Below, in pieces: positions 35,835 through 47,528 of a stretch of 64,000 bases of DNA. Made by a program: the position numbers and the translations under genes. How positions within the stretch are numbered: the first letter of the stretch is position 1; the number at the start of each line of letters is the position of its first letter. The DNA lies in contig JAPEIS010000006.1 of the NCBI GenBank assembly GCA_029531795.1, positions 1,364,001 through 1,428,000 of the forward strand, written 5' to 3'. The notes under the pieces are model-generated. The model saw nothing but the letters and a program-made list of their open reading frames with translations. It was not told the origin of the DNA and ran no database searches. The stretch comes from Sclerotinia nivalis (taxonomy: Eukaryota; Ascomycota; Leotiomycetes; Helotiales; Sclerotiniaceae).

Positions 35835-37505
35835 TCAAGCTGGCATTTCGCCTAACTTCCTTGGCTTCGCGACATCTCTTGCGCCTCCGTCTATTCCTGT
35901 GCTGCCTATTTGATCGTTAAGTAATAGGATCTTATCTAAACTAGTATTTCTTGCGTGACCTGGCCTCTTTGTCTCGTCATCGTCACCAAGTATTTCTCCA
36001 CCCTCGGTTCTGGGTGTCGATAAAGGGGATGTCGTTAATTCAGGAGTATTGTGCCATTTCTGAACTTCTCTCTTCATCTCCTCTAGCTCATTTTGAAAAC
36101 GTTTGCCGAAGACCTCAATGTAGTAATTTGCGCCGTTATAAACAGACCAACAAAATACAGCCATGAGGAATGACGCAGATGCATATCGATACCAGAACCA
36201 TAGAGGGCATGGTAACATGGTGAGCAACGCATATGAGTATTGAATAAGCATAAATGCAGGCTCTTGTAGAGAATCCGGAAGAGCGAGAACCGCTTTGCCA
36301 ATCCATACTTTGGAGTAAGATTTTAGTAGCCAAGTGAATGATGTTGGACGACCTGCAGCAATCTTCTCGCGGCGGCGGACAGTGATGAGGAAATGATAGG
36401 AAAGCTGCCATACCGCATAAGGAATAGACGACCATAATGCCATGGATAGGAGACCGTAGTGAGTACTAGACCCTACTGGGGATGTGCGTATATTATAGAT
36501 GGCACCGAAACGCGATTGCTGGAAGGATGGGTCTATGAGATGGACCAGACAATGAAGTGTAACGCAGGGCATGATATGAATAAAAAGAGACGTAACCTTG
36601 TCGAAACTGTGGAACACCATAGAATTTCTCCACATAGCTATAGCTACGGCGTTGTTTCCCATGGAAAGACAGTAAGTGCTGATGAATAATCGTTTCGATT
36701 GCGGGAAGATCCATATCGAGAGAAAGCAGAGAAAGTTGGTAAAGTAACAGAGATCTGCGAGGAAGTAATGGTATCCTCTTTTATGGTAGGCATAAAAGCG
36801 GATGGGCATGAAGTACAGTAATTGGGCAGTGTACCACCAATGAAATAATTCAGGATGTCCTCCGATCAAGTAGCCACTGATGAGAACGTTTAAGACTCCA
36901 CAGATGAAGGAGACCTTTTCTCTAATCGTCACTGATTTCGTATCATTCCATCGCGTCCCAAGTTTATCGACACTATCGCGCATCCTCTTTTTATATCTGT
37001 CAAGCTGCTCATCGGCAGTAGGAACACGCTTTCGCCATTCTTCAACAACCCGGGTCTTCGCATAACTTGAAGTTGTCTTTAGCTTATCTCGTTGCTTTCG
37101 AACCTTTTGAGATTGCGCGGATAGATTCCTTTGTATCTTTTCTAGCTGTTGGGGCAAAGCAAAGTTCTCTAATAAGTCAAAGACAGTAATTTTATCGAGT
37201 GGAGGCCATGGTTCCCAATCTTCTTGATATGTGCTACTTCCAGAACCAGAGGGGCGCCTCGAAACAAGAGGACTTCCATTTTCCGAGGTTGTGAATGTAG
37301 ATGTTTTACCATCCTCTGGGGGTGAGCCTCCGCCAAGATGTTGTTCAGAAGATAATGAAGTTGACTCGAGTGCAGGTTCCGATTTAGAGCTTGGTATGGG
37401 TATAGGCTCAGTCATTTCTGATATTGAATGTAAACGGGCTTGAATGGGATCGTAAAAACAAATGCGCCGGAAGGCAGAAGCACTTCTTAAAGCTACATCA
37501 GCCAT
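35835..37505 (-). CDS. GPC1: Glycerophosphocholine acyltransferase (DUF2838 family)
   Basis: Multi-pass endoplasmic-reticulum enzyme that acylates glycerophosphocholine with acyl-CoA to lysophosphatidylcholine, as described for yeast Gpc1 (YGR149W). Intronless, 556 residues from the first ATG at 37505; the frame extends 11 codons further upstream but without an ATG. The N-terminal 120 residues are Ser/Pro-rich and cytosolic-looking, followed by a basic coiled segment (QKVRKQRDKLKTTSSYAKTR). The DUF2838 core starts at about residue 195 (EKVSFICGVLNVLISGYLIGG) and contains FHWWYTAQLLYFMPIRFYAYHKRGYHYFLAD and MGNNAVAIAMWRNSMVFHS. About eight hydrophobic spans continue to about residue 455. The tail is polar and includes EVFGKRFQNELEEMKREVQKW. 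It is divergent from SMC1. Confidence 0.93.
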   Translation of the reverse strand: MADVALRSASAFRRICFYDPIQARLHSISEMTEPIPIPSSKSEPALESTSLSSEQHLGGGSPPEDGKTSTFTTSENGSPLVSRRPSGSGSSTYQEDWEPWPPLDKITVFDLLENFALPQQLEKIQRNLSAQSQKVRKQRDKLKTTSSYAKTRVVEEWRKRVPTADEQLDRYKKRMRDSVDKLGTRWNDTKSVTIREKVSFICGVLNVLISGYLIGGHPELFHWWYTAQLLYFMPIRFYAYHKRGYHYFLADLCYFTNFLCFLSIWIFPQSKRLFISTYCLSMGNNAVAIAMWRNSMVFHSFDKVTSLFIHIMPCVTLHCLVHLIDPSFQQSRFGAIYNIRTSPVGSSTHYGLLSMALWSSIPYAVWQLSYHFLITVRRREKIAAGRPTSFTWLLKSYSKVWIGKAVLALPDSLQEPAFMLIQYSYALLTMLPCPLWFWYRYASASFLMAVFCWSVYNGANYYIEVFGKRFQNELEEMKREVQKWHNTPELTTSPLSTPRTEGGEILGDDDETKRPGHARNTSLDKILLLNDQIGSTGIDGGARDVAKPRKLGEMPA

Positions 37506-38539
37506 TTGTCCGTAGATAGAACTTGTGCTGTGCACCAAATGTCACAAATGGATAACGACAATGAGAACAACTCACAGGAAATGGTGGTGCTGAGGGTAAA
37601 CTATTTCAAGAATGTCTAGGTAGTGATAACTGCCGTTTAGTCGACGCACATGAACGGATGGCGAAAGATAATACGTTATTGAAGAGCAATTAAGTGCTTA
37701 GGTGCTAGGTGCTTGGTGCTTGGGGTTCTCTTGACAGAAGGGTTTTATTCTGGATCAGCTCTTTCGTGAATGATTGACGTTAAAGGAAGTAAGGTCGTGC
37801 TTGCTTCGAGCAATGTGGTTGGATGCTGATATGGAGATGTAAACAAGAACTATCTCAAATCTTGTGAATTTTTGCTTGATCACAAGAGATTCTTTATTGC
37901 TGTTCTTCAGATTAGATTAGAGGGATACAATGTGAAGGATGAAAATGGTGAAAATGGTGAAAATACCTTTTAAATACTTTCTTACTTTTTATCTTGTTAT
38001 ATTCGTTGTCTGTTTCAAATAAAAAGTAAATATTGTGTACAGCAACTCATAACTTTTTTTTTTTGGTCCAGGCCTTGGAACTGCCACTGCCACCAATCAA
38101 GCATTGAAGTTGATCTGGGGAACACATTTCGTCATTGCTACTTTAGGTATTTCAGTACGGAGTTACAGCCATGCCCTGCCAATCAGGTTCGTCCGATATG
38201 AATGTTGAAAAGCGAAAAGCTATATCTTATCATGTACCATACGTTGACCAGTAGCAGCCATGAAACGCAGTTCCCTTTAATGTCATGTGATTCATAATTC
38301 GCGTCCGCGACTTTTTGTGATGCTGAGCAGCCGGGAAAGTTGAAGTTAGAGGAATTCATAACCACTGCTCTTTGCAACCCCATCCGATCATCCTGGGCGT
38401 ATTTCGAATCGCTCTGGAGGTTTATATCAATCCGTCACAACTAATCATCTATATTTATTCGTAATTGGATCTTGTTCTCGCGGTTACTCTTCCTCCCTAA
38501 CGCGTGCACCCCGCTACGATCCAACGCGTATAAGTCAGG
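37506..38539. promoter_or_regulatory. Divergent promoter region, GPC1 and SMC1
   Basis: About 1 kb between divergently transcribed genes. Contains degenerate tandem copies of GGTGCTT near 37693-37721 and poly-T tracts (near 38048). MluI-type ACGCGT boxes are not exact, but ACGCGTGC and CAACGCGTAT occur at about 38500-38530, just before the SMC1 start. These resemble the cell-cycle MCB element (ACGCGT), a plausible G1/S control site for a cohesin gene; that link is inference. Confidence 0.45.
37693..37721 (+). repeat. Degenerate GGTGCTT heptamer repeat
   Basis: Four tandem copies of an AGTGCTT/GGTGCTT word, one of them with an extra A, located about 190 bp upstream of the GPC1 start codon. 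Confidence 0.7.
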
Positions 38540-41500
38540 ATGGGGAAACTCCAACGTCTTGAACTTTTCAGTAAGCTGGTCGCATTATTTATGCCATTTC
38601 TTTAGCTGATTATATGCAGATTTCAAGTCCTATAAGGGCCACCATGTTCTCCTGTTTGGGGACTCGTATTTCACTTCTATAATTGGTCCTAATGGCTCCG
38701 GCAAATCGAATTCGTATGTGATCCGCAAGATTTCGTGCTAAAACTGCTAATTTAAGTGACAGGATGGACGCGATCTCTTTCGTTCTGGGCATCAAGTCAT
38801 CTCATTTACGATCTGCACAGTTACGGGATCTCGTATACCGCGGAAGAGTGTTGAAAACCTCGAAAATCAACGATGATGGATCCGCGGTTGACCCAGCTGC
38901 AAATGGACATGCGAATGGAGATGGAGAAGGTTCAGATGAGGAATCACAATCTCAGAAACCGGCGCGCAATGATCCCAAAAGCGCATGGGTTATGGCTGTT
39001 TATGAGGATGATCAAGGCGAGGAACAAAAATGGAAGCGTTCAATCACAAACCAAGGTGCCAGTGAATATCGTATCAATGACCGTGTCGTCACCGCACAAG
39101 CATACAATGATGCCCTAGAATCCGAAAATATCCTGATCAAAGCTCGAAACTTTTTGGTTTTCCAAGGAGATGTTGAAGCTATTGCGTCGCAATCACCAAA
39201 AGACTTGACCCGCCTCATTGAACAAATATCTGGCAGTCTGGAATACAAAGCAGAGTATGAAAGATTGCAGGATGAGGCGGAGAAAGCAGCAGATGAGCAA
39301 AATTATAGCCTCCACCGTAGACGTGGCATCAATTCCGAAATCAAGCAGTATCAAGAGCAAAAGAAAGAAGCTGAAGCTTTCCAGAAAAAAGTAGTGGATA
39401 AGGATGACGCCATTGTCGAACACATCTTATGGAAATTGTACCACTTTCAACGAGTCATGGACGAGTCCAGCGCTAGCATTCAAGAACATCAGGAAAATTT
39501 GAAGGAGTATCGCCGTGGCGTGGAAAAGTATCAGAGTAACTTGGACGCGGCGAGAGCAGAACAGGCTAAAGTTAGTAAGGACGCCAGCAGGATAGAACGA
39601 AACATCAAGCGGAAGGAAAAGGAGATTGAGGAGAAGGAAGTTCACTTGGTACCATTTGATGAGAAAATCAGGACCGTCACATCTGAAATCGAAATGTTGA
39701 GAAGGAAGGCGGCCCTCGTCAAAGGAGACCGGGACGACAAGTCTATGGATATTGCGAAGCTCAAAAAAGACCTCGCATTAGTTGAGAAGGCACAGAAACA
39801 ATTCGAGGTCCAGTGGCAGGAAACCCTCAAGAAACAGGGGAAACAGTTGAGCGACGACGATTTCAAGGAGTACCAGAAGCTCAAATCAGAAGTCGTCAAG
39901 AAGACATCCGAGGACCAGGCCAAACTAGATAATCTAGTCCGCCAACTGAAAACAGACGAAGTAACGGCGAATAGCTTGAAAGGCAAGATGGAGGCCGCGC
40001 AGGCTTCGGTTGATAAGCTTCAGAGTGAGCTAGACACCAGCGTAAGACGAAGAGACAATCTCAAGGAGTCAATTGCCGAGACAACCAGGGATAGGAATGC
40101 CAAGAAAAAAGAGCATAACTCCCTCCAGTCGGAACGTGTTCGTTACAACCAATTGAAGACTGACCTTGAAGAGAAACTCCAGGAGATTTACAAACAGATT
40201 AGAGAGGGTGAATATGGTCGAAGAGAGAGCGAAAAGGAAAGGAGGGTCAAGGAAACCATAACTGAAATCAAACGAATATTCCCGGGGGTGAAAGGGCGCA
40301 TTGGCGACCTTTGCAAGCCAAAGCAGAAGAAATTCGAAGAAGCAGTAAGCACGGCTCTTGGCCGGGACTTTGACTCCATCGTTGTCGACACTGAGAAGAC
40401 TGGCACTGAGTGCGTGCAATACCTGAAAGATGGCAAAAAACCACCAATGACTTTCATTCCTTTAGATAATATCAAGGTCAACGCAACAAACTCTTCGTTG
40501 AAAGGATTAGCTAAAGCCCGACTGACAATTGATACGATTGATTTTGATTCATCTGTCGAGAGAGCTATGTCTTACGCATGTGGAAGCTCAATTGTCTGTG
40601 ATGATATTGCAACAGCCAAGGACATATGCTATCGGAAGAAGCTCCAAGTGAAGGCTGTCACTCTGGATGGTGTAATGATCGCCAAAGCTGGTAATATCAC
40701 TGGTGGTCGTGTCCCTGATGGTCGTGGTAACAAGCGCGCATTCGGTGATGCCGAGATGGATAAGCTCAAGGCTATGGCCGAGAAATACGATCGCGAGATC
40801 AGGGCTCTCGATGCCAGTAAGAAAAGAACGGGAGAGGAGGAACAGTTGGCGAACGCCATCAACAATCTAAACCAAAAGGCTACTTATGAGCAGAATGAAT
40901 TGGCTGAATTCGAGAAGAACATTGCCAGCGAACAGAAAAAGCTAAAGCATGAACAACGCCAGTTAGAGGACGTGGAGCCCAAGTACGAAGAAAAGAGAGC
41001 TGAGGTTGAAAAGCTCCGGCGAAAGGTGGAGGAGTTTCAACGGGCTATCGCAAAGGTTGCTGACAAGATCTTCGCTGATTTCTGCAAGAGAACGGAATAC
41101 TCGAATATTAGAGACTATGAAGCCCAGCAAGGCAGCCTCGAGCAAGAGGCCTTGGAGAAAAAGAATGAGTTCGAGAAACAAAAACAAACATTGAAAAGCC
41201 AGGTGACCTGGGAAGACAATTATCTGGCCGATATTAAGAACCGTCTGGCCGACCTTGAGAACAACATTGAAAAGCTTGGATCCGACATCGAGGAGTATGA
41301 AGCAGAAAAAGAAACACTTGCACAGGCAATCGATGTGGACCGAGCAGCTGTTACAGAATTCGAGGATGCCCTTCAGAAACAAAAGGAAAAGCTCGCGTCT
41401 AAGACAGATAAAGTCAACGTCGCAAGGCACGACCTACAAAAAGCGAGCAAGGGAATTGATGAGCGTACAAAATCCATCACGACTCTGGAGACAGTAGCTC

Positions 41501-42535
41501 AGCGGACTAGCGCGAATCGATATGCTCTGTTGCGACGCTGCAAGATGGAACAAATAGCCATTCCATTAGCAGCAGGGTCAAAGTCTTTGGATAGTCTTCC
41601 TGCAAACGAAAGCTTGCAACAAGAGGATCCCGACGCCATGGATGTTGATGAAGGTGACCAAGTTCCTGAAGAGATGATCAACGATTACGGTATATACGTG
41701 GATTTTGATAATCTTCGTGATGAGCTGAAAAACGTAAGTGGCTCGCAATATGTCAAAATGTACATGCTAATACGAAACAGCCCGATGATGAAGATATTGA
41801 GGAGCAACTGCAAGAAAAGATTTCTAACCTCAACTCAGAACTTGAGAAACTCAATCCTAACATGCGCGCAATCGAGCGACTGGATGTTGTCGAGACACGC
41901 CTCAGAGATACTGACAAGGACTTCACCGCCGCTCGCGACGCTGCAAAAGCTACTCGTGATGCTTTTAACGAAATCAAAGAAAAACGATATGATCGCTTCA
42001 ACAAAGCTTTCGCACATATTTCCGAGCAAATCTCTCACGTTTACAAAGATCTTACACGCTCAGCCACTTTCCCTCTCGGCGGTCAGGCATATCTTGATAT
42101 TGAAGACAGCGATGCACCGTATCTCTCTGGAATCAAATACCACGCCATGCCACCACTCAAACGTTTCCGTGACATGGAACATCTATCTGGTGGTGAGAAG
42201 ACTATGGCAGCCTTGGCTTTATTGTTCGCAGTTCATAGTTATCAACCTTCTCCATTTTTCGTCTTAGACGAAGTTGATGCTGCTCTTGACAATGCAAACG
42301 TGGAGAAAATTAGAAATTATATCAAGGAGCACGCGGGGCCTGGAATGCAATTTATCGTCATTAGTTTGAAGACAGGATTGTTTCAAGGAAGTGAGAGTTT
42401 GGTTGGTGTTTTCAGAGATCAGGAGGTCAATAGTTCGAAAACTTTGACGCTCGATGTAAGTCTTCCTTCTTCTTTTTGTCCCTTTAAAAAGTGTCCACTT
42501 ACTAATATCTCAAATAGTTGCGCAAATATGCATGA
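38540..42535 (+). CDS. SMC1: Cohesin subunit SMC1
   Basis: Structural-maintenance-of-chromosomes ATPase that pairs with Smc3 and kleisin Scc1/Rad21 to form the cohesin ring. Five exons: 38540-38570, 38620-38713, 38763-41733, 41781-42455 and 42518-42535, giving 1262 residues, the family length. Intron sizes are 49, 49, 47 and 62 nt. Walker A GPNGSGKS is at about 33-40. Long coiled coils flank a hinge at roughly 545-675 (begins FPGVKGRIGDLC and ends with KAGNITGG). The ABC signature LSGGEKT is at about 1167-1173, and Walker B FFVLDEVDAALD with Asp1195/Glu1196. The last exon codes for only LRKYA. All catalytic motifs are intact. The two N-terminal introns break up the Walker A exon, so an ATG-only reading frame search would miss the first 42 residues. 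Confidence 0.98.
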
Positions 42536-43036
42536 GAGGTAATTATCTTGCCATTGTATATTACATGGGGAAATTTGGTGTGTTGTTACATTTTCAGTGT
42601 GACGATAGCAATTGGTAATCGGGGTGGGAGGATTTGGCTCGATAGCCTATGAATACCAGATTTGTAGGTGGCTTGAGATATGGGAGTTTGTAGGAATATG
42701 TTTGCCTTCTCAGTTGATACATGAATAATTTGCTTTTTGTGGATAGGTAGCTGTATTCAATGCTAGGATAGAAGCAATTAAGATGTATCAGTTAAGAGGC
42801 GGCTTTATGGTCACTAATGATATCTTCATAAGTACTGATCTTCCCGGCAAAACCAACCCATCCTGTTCTTCAGATTATCATTACACAAACCCAACCTAGA
42901 GGTCAGTTCGGCAGCTTCTAACATTCTATAGTGCTCAATATTTTCATTCAGACTCCTTCCAGCTATTTACAACTGCTCTTGTGCAAATACTACAAATTTG
43001 GCTCATTCACCCACGGGCCTATAGTTGTATGTTCAT
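42536..43036. other. Convergent intergenic region
   Basis: About 500 bp between the 3' ends of SMC1 and the DUF4149 gene. No feature recognised. Confidence 0.5.
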
Positions 43037-43749
43037 CTATTGCAATCTCTCTGCAAGTGAAACACCATACCACATTGTAGCAAGGAAAGATACCAAATTC
43101 ACCAACGAGGAAGCCCCATGCATTTTCCCAAATGCCTTGTTTAACCTTTGCATCTCTTTTGAATGTGGTGCTGCGTCATAGGATTTTTTTCCATCTTTTG
43201 TTTCTGTAAATATGATAGTTAGCCTCTTTTCATCATCATTTCCCCAAATGCCCCTTCTTATTCTTCACCATCCGCTAGTCTTTACCTAAAATCCGCTCAG
43301 AGAAAAAACCTACCCTGATGTTTCCTCTCCATCATAATCCTCGTGGTAGCCGGCCCAATAACCACCAAATTCGCCAATCCCGTCACAAATATCGTAGCCA
43401 ATGGCACCAACACACTCCATCTATTAACCTCCGCAAGCGTTCCCGAGATCCCAGAAACAGTCCCGAGATGTGTGTGCGAGCCCGGATAAGTGATAGCTAG
43501 GACGGCTGGGAGCGCAGTTTGGATGCTAAAGTAGATTGGGAAGAGATTTTGTTGGAGGATGGAAAATTGGGGTCGAGGAAGCGATTTGTAGGCTACGATG
43601 CCGTTGATGAAGGACTGGAAGAATTGCGTGCCGAGGAGGGTTCCGTAGCTAGAAGGGGGGTGTTAGGTTGGTGGATGAGGGGGATGGAGCGGGACATACG
43701 TTATGATGTGGTATGGGGCGGGAGTTTTGAGGATTGAGAGGTCTGGCAT
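43037..43749 (-). CDS. TMEM205-like membrane protein (DUF4149)
   Basis: Small multi-pass membrane protein. Three exons on the minus strand: 43749-43700, 43648-43314 and 43203-43037, 183 residues. Introns of 51 and 110 nt have GTATGT and GTAGGT donors; both joins keep frame. Recognisable family segments are YGTLLGTQFFQSFING near the N-terminus, FSIQTALPAVLAITYPG, LVPLATIFVTGLANLVVIGP followed by ATTRIMMER, and the highly characteristic ETKDGKKSYDAAPHSKEM with KMHGASSLVNL near the C-terminus. Four hydrophobic spans fit the family. The biochemical role is unknown; the mammalian relative has been linked to cisplatin resistance. It is divergent from KU80 across about 330 bp. Confidence 0.88.
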
Positions 43750-44081
43750 TTTGGATATTTGATTGTAGGAATCTATGGAAGGTTTATGGTATTGTGTATG
43801 TAATGTCAACAAATGTTGTATGAAAGTGGTAATTCGAATCCGGAAGTAGATGTGGTCTGATATCACTTTATCGCACGATGATGGCTTCATTTTACGGATG
43901 TTGCGAATGCCGAGCTCCGTTTCACGTGATATCGCGCTTTCTTTGAGCTCTTGTGGATCCAGGGCGCGTCTGCCTGATCAGTCCGTTTGAAACCGCGATG
44001 GAAGTACTGTTGGATTTTAATTCAGCCTCCTTCTGCTTAGAATTCCACCTGATGTAAACATTCAACCCAAACTCTCACATC
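43750..44081. promoter_or_regulatory. Short divergent promoter, DUF4149 gene and KU80
   Basis: A 332-bp region that must serve both start codons. It contains a CACGTG core within TTTCACGTGATAT near 43920, an E-box-like palindrome that is a plausible bHLH or bZIP site. No TATA box stands out. Confidence 0.5.
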
Positions 44082-46570
44082 ATGACCGAAAAACAAGCAA
44101 CCGTCTACGTCGTCGACCTAGGTAAAACTCTCGGAGAATGCCATAATGGACGCGAGGAAACTGATCTCGAATATGGCATGCGATACGTATGGGATAAAAT
44201 CACGTTGACGATGTCTACTGACCGCAAAACTGATGGCGTTGGTATTGTTGGATTTCGTACTGATGATACGAATAATGATTTACAGAGCGGTGGAGAAGAG
44301 GGATATGAGAATATATCTGTATTGAAGCCTCTTGGGCAATTCCAGATGACAGATTTGGAGGAAATGCAAGAGGTTATTAAACCAAGTGGTACTGAAGCTG
44401 GAGATGCTATATCGGCAGTTGTTGTTGCGATGGAAATGATTAAAGGGCATACTACGTTGAAGTCTGGAAAGCCGGGTAAATATGCTAGGAAGATTGTTTT
44501 GGTTACTGATGGGAAAGGGTTTATGCATGGTGAGGAGCTTGATGATATTGCCAAGGAAATCAGCAAAAACGATATAAAACTCGTCGTCATGTAAGTCGCT
44601 TTTCGTGTGTTGAGTTTACTTGCTGACATGAAACTAGAGGGGTTGACTTTGATGATGCGGAATTTGGGTTTAAGGAGGAAGATAAAGATTTGGCTAAGGT
44701 GCATTTACCGCGTCCTCTGGTCTCTTTTCTTGCAAAACTAATTATTAGTAGGCTGAAAATGAGAAACTTCTGAGATCTTTCACAGAAAGTTGTTCAGACG
44801 GGATATTTGGTACTACAGCGGAAGCCATCGAAGCCCTCGCAACACCTGCAGTCAAAGTCACAAGAGAGTACAATACTTACACAGGACCACTCACTTTAGG
44901 AGATCCGACGAAACATCCCGAAACAGCTATATCGATAGATGTTGCTCGATACTTCAAAACACATCAAGCCAAACCTGTTTCTGCAAGGAGTTATGTTGAA
45001 GTGGTGGCAGATGAACCGGGTGATGTGGAGCTCCCGGATGCTGATGATCTTACCGCAGTCAAGCAGACAAGGATTTATAGAGTTAATGACCCAACCGCTC
45101 CCGGCGGTAAGAGAAATGTAGAACGAGATGATCTGGAAAAGGGTTATGAATATGGTAGCACTATTGTCCATGTTAGTCAAGCGGACGAAGGTGTCACAAA
45201 GCTTCAGGCAATTAAGGATTTCTCGATTATTGGATTTGTGCCCAACGATGTAAGCACATGTACATTCCACACACCCTTTGTCTAACCTAACTTCTTTAGT
45301 ACGAGAGGTATCTCAATATGGGAGAAAGTTGCATCACTATTCCTCAAAAGACAAACGAAAAGGCACGAATGGCATTATCATCTTTTGTCCATGCTCTACA
45401 TGAGCTAGATTCTTGTGCTGTCGCCAGAATCGTTAAGAAAGATGGAGCAGATCCACTGATTGTAATTCTTGCTCCATTCATAGAACCCGATTTAGAGGGC
45501 CTCATTGATGTGCCTCTTCCATTTGCTGAAGATGTACGAAGTTATCGATTCGCGCCACTAGATAAGGTTTTCAATAGCTCCGGCGGTCTAATGGAGAAGC
45601 ACAAAAACCTTCCGAGCAAAGACTTGAAAGCTGCAATGAGTAGTTTCGTTGATAGTATGGATTTATCGACAGCCGGAAAGGATGAAGCAGGGTAAGAGCA
45701 ATCTATTGTCACCATGAGCATATGGTTAACTTTGCATAGCGATCCCGTGGAATACATGGCCATCGAAGATACTTACTCTCCTGTGCTTCACCGTATCAAT
45801 CAAGCCATACGCAGACGTGCTGTTAAGCCAGATGAAGGTGTATCTCCACCTCCTGATGTTCTAATAAAATGGTCACACCCCCCTACCGAGCTTGTCGACA
45901 AATCAAGTAGCCACCTCACAAAATTGATCGAAACAGCTGATGTCAAGAAAGGTAACACGGCCCTTTAATCTTCTTTGACTTTCTCCTGGCTAATAATTTT
46001 CCAGTCCCCGCGACAGCCAAAGCCAAACGCAACCGAGAAGTCGTCAAACCTCTTTCCGGTCTCGATGTAGAAGCTCTTCTCGGTCGAGAAAAGCGCCAAA
46101 AGATCACCGTACACAACGCCATCCCAGAATTCAAGCGAGCACTTGCAAGCACCGATTCCACCGACAGCGTCACCAAAGTTACCCGAGAAATGGGCGACAC
46201 TGTCCGCACACTACTCAAAAGAAGTACTGGAAATTCTACCTGGGCGCAGGCTGGAGAGTATTTGAGGACCATGAGGACCGAATTGATCGATCTGGTTGAA
46301 TCGGAAGTCTACAATAACTTCATTGAGACATTTAAGAAGCAACTTCAAAATGAAGATTTTGATAGGATGTTTTGGTTTGATGTCGTGAGGAAGAATAAAT
46401 TAGGATTGATTCATGCGGGTGAAGCAAGCATTACCGAGAGGACAGAGGATGAGGCTAGACAGGTTTGTGCATTTTGACTCCTTTTACTCTGGGGGACGTG
46501 TTATGGCTGACCATGAATGCAGTTCTATAATTTGGGTACGGGGGGGCTACCTAATCGCGGAAAAGCATAA
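44082..46570 (+). CDS. KU80: Ku80, DNA end-binding subunit for non-homologous end joining
   Basis: Partner of Ku70; the ring-shaped heterodimer binds DNA ends for repair and acts at telomeres. Seven exons: 44082-44590, 44638-44698, 44752-45249, 45300-45691, 45740-45951, 46005-46462 and 46523-46570, 725 residues. Introns are 47-53 nt and all exon lengths sum in frame. The N-terminal alpha/beta (vWA-like) domain spans about 5-225: TVYVVDLGKTLGE, then KIVLVTDGKGFM and VVIGVDFDD. The Ku beta-barrel core covers about 245-470, including IIGFVPND and YLNMGESCITIP. The C-terminal arm and helical region follow, ending FYNLGTGGLPNRGKA. The short final exon codes for 15 residues. No DNA-PKcs-binding C-terminal tail is seen, as usual in fungi. 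Confidence 0.95.
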
Positions 46571-47528
46571 TTGATACGGGAGTGATACTTAACTTGTCAT
46601 ATGGGGAAGGACGGGAGATGTCATATTTAGTTCTTGCCTTGTTGATCGACTTTGTTCCGAGGATAACATTGAATTTATCTGATGATTGATGACAATTTTG
46701 CTGATTTGGGAGAGGTGATTTGGTTGGTGTTTGGACTTAAAATCGTCTTATTATTTGTTTTAGTAAGCGGGATCTAATGAAAAGCTATTTGATATCAAGT
46801 TGATTCTCCTAATAGATTAATCAAAGTCTACATGGTTTGGATGGAAGGAGGTAGGTAGGAAGTAATGTGGAGTTGAAGAGAGACCGGTTCCTTCTTCGAT
46901 GGGAAATGAAACTGTCAAACTTTTTAGCTTTGTGCCCTCTCATTTCCTCTGTGCCGGTTAAATCTATCTATCTATCCTATTTCGAGATTCAATTTTGTAC
47001 GACTACTTTCTATCAATTCTTGATTTTTACAAGTCCATCAACTAAGGCACAATAAGTGAAATCTGTATTATATGTTTACTGCCAATAACAATCACTTCAT
47101 GTGATATGCGGCGTTCTTTTGCATATGTTGCACATCTGGATATGCCAGAGGTTCATAATTTCAAAAAGTCCTTGGTGAGTATGGGGTGAAGTTGCATGTA
47201 CTCCGCATGTATCTTGTCTTTTTATTGGACATATAGAGCTAATGTAACCTCATCCTACTTTAACTGGGTCGGTACTTTTAAATCTTCAATTCTGGAGAAA
47301 TCTTCTGGATTGGATAGCACTTAGTCGGGGAAACTATCATCATTGTCTCATACGTGCATTTGGCGCGGGAAGACGAAACCGGAACGTAGAGAAATCGACG
47401 GGGTCGATCAGGTTTAGTTCATCTTGCGAATCTATCAGTTGAGTATTATTGTCGCCATTCACCAGTGTGAAAGACTAATGTTAGAATGTAGAGCCTAATT
47501 ATCAAGTTTACCCTGGAGGCTATTCAAT
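46571..47528. other. Intergenic, no supported gene
   Basis: Nearly 1 kb of AT-rich DNA after KU80. Only short motif-free frames (for example 46867-47055). No RNA gene recognised. Confidence 0.45.

Noticed and set aside
39642..41430. Several minus-strand frames of 78-155 codons inside SMC1
   Set aside because: They are antisense shadows of the Lys/Glu-rich coiled coil, giving Phe/Leu/Ser-rich artefacts.
43318..43737. Plus-strand frames opposite the DUF4149 gene
   Set aside because: The minus strand gives a complete three-exon membrane protein with family motifs, so the plus frames are shadows.
43826..43845. TTCGAATCC resembling a tRNA T-loop
   Set aside because: No matching acceptor stem, anticodon arm or D-arm could be drawn around it. 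Similar words near 10270 and 54500 also failed.
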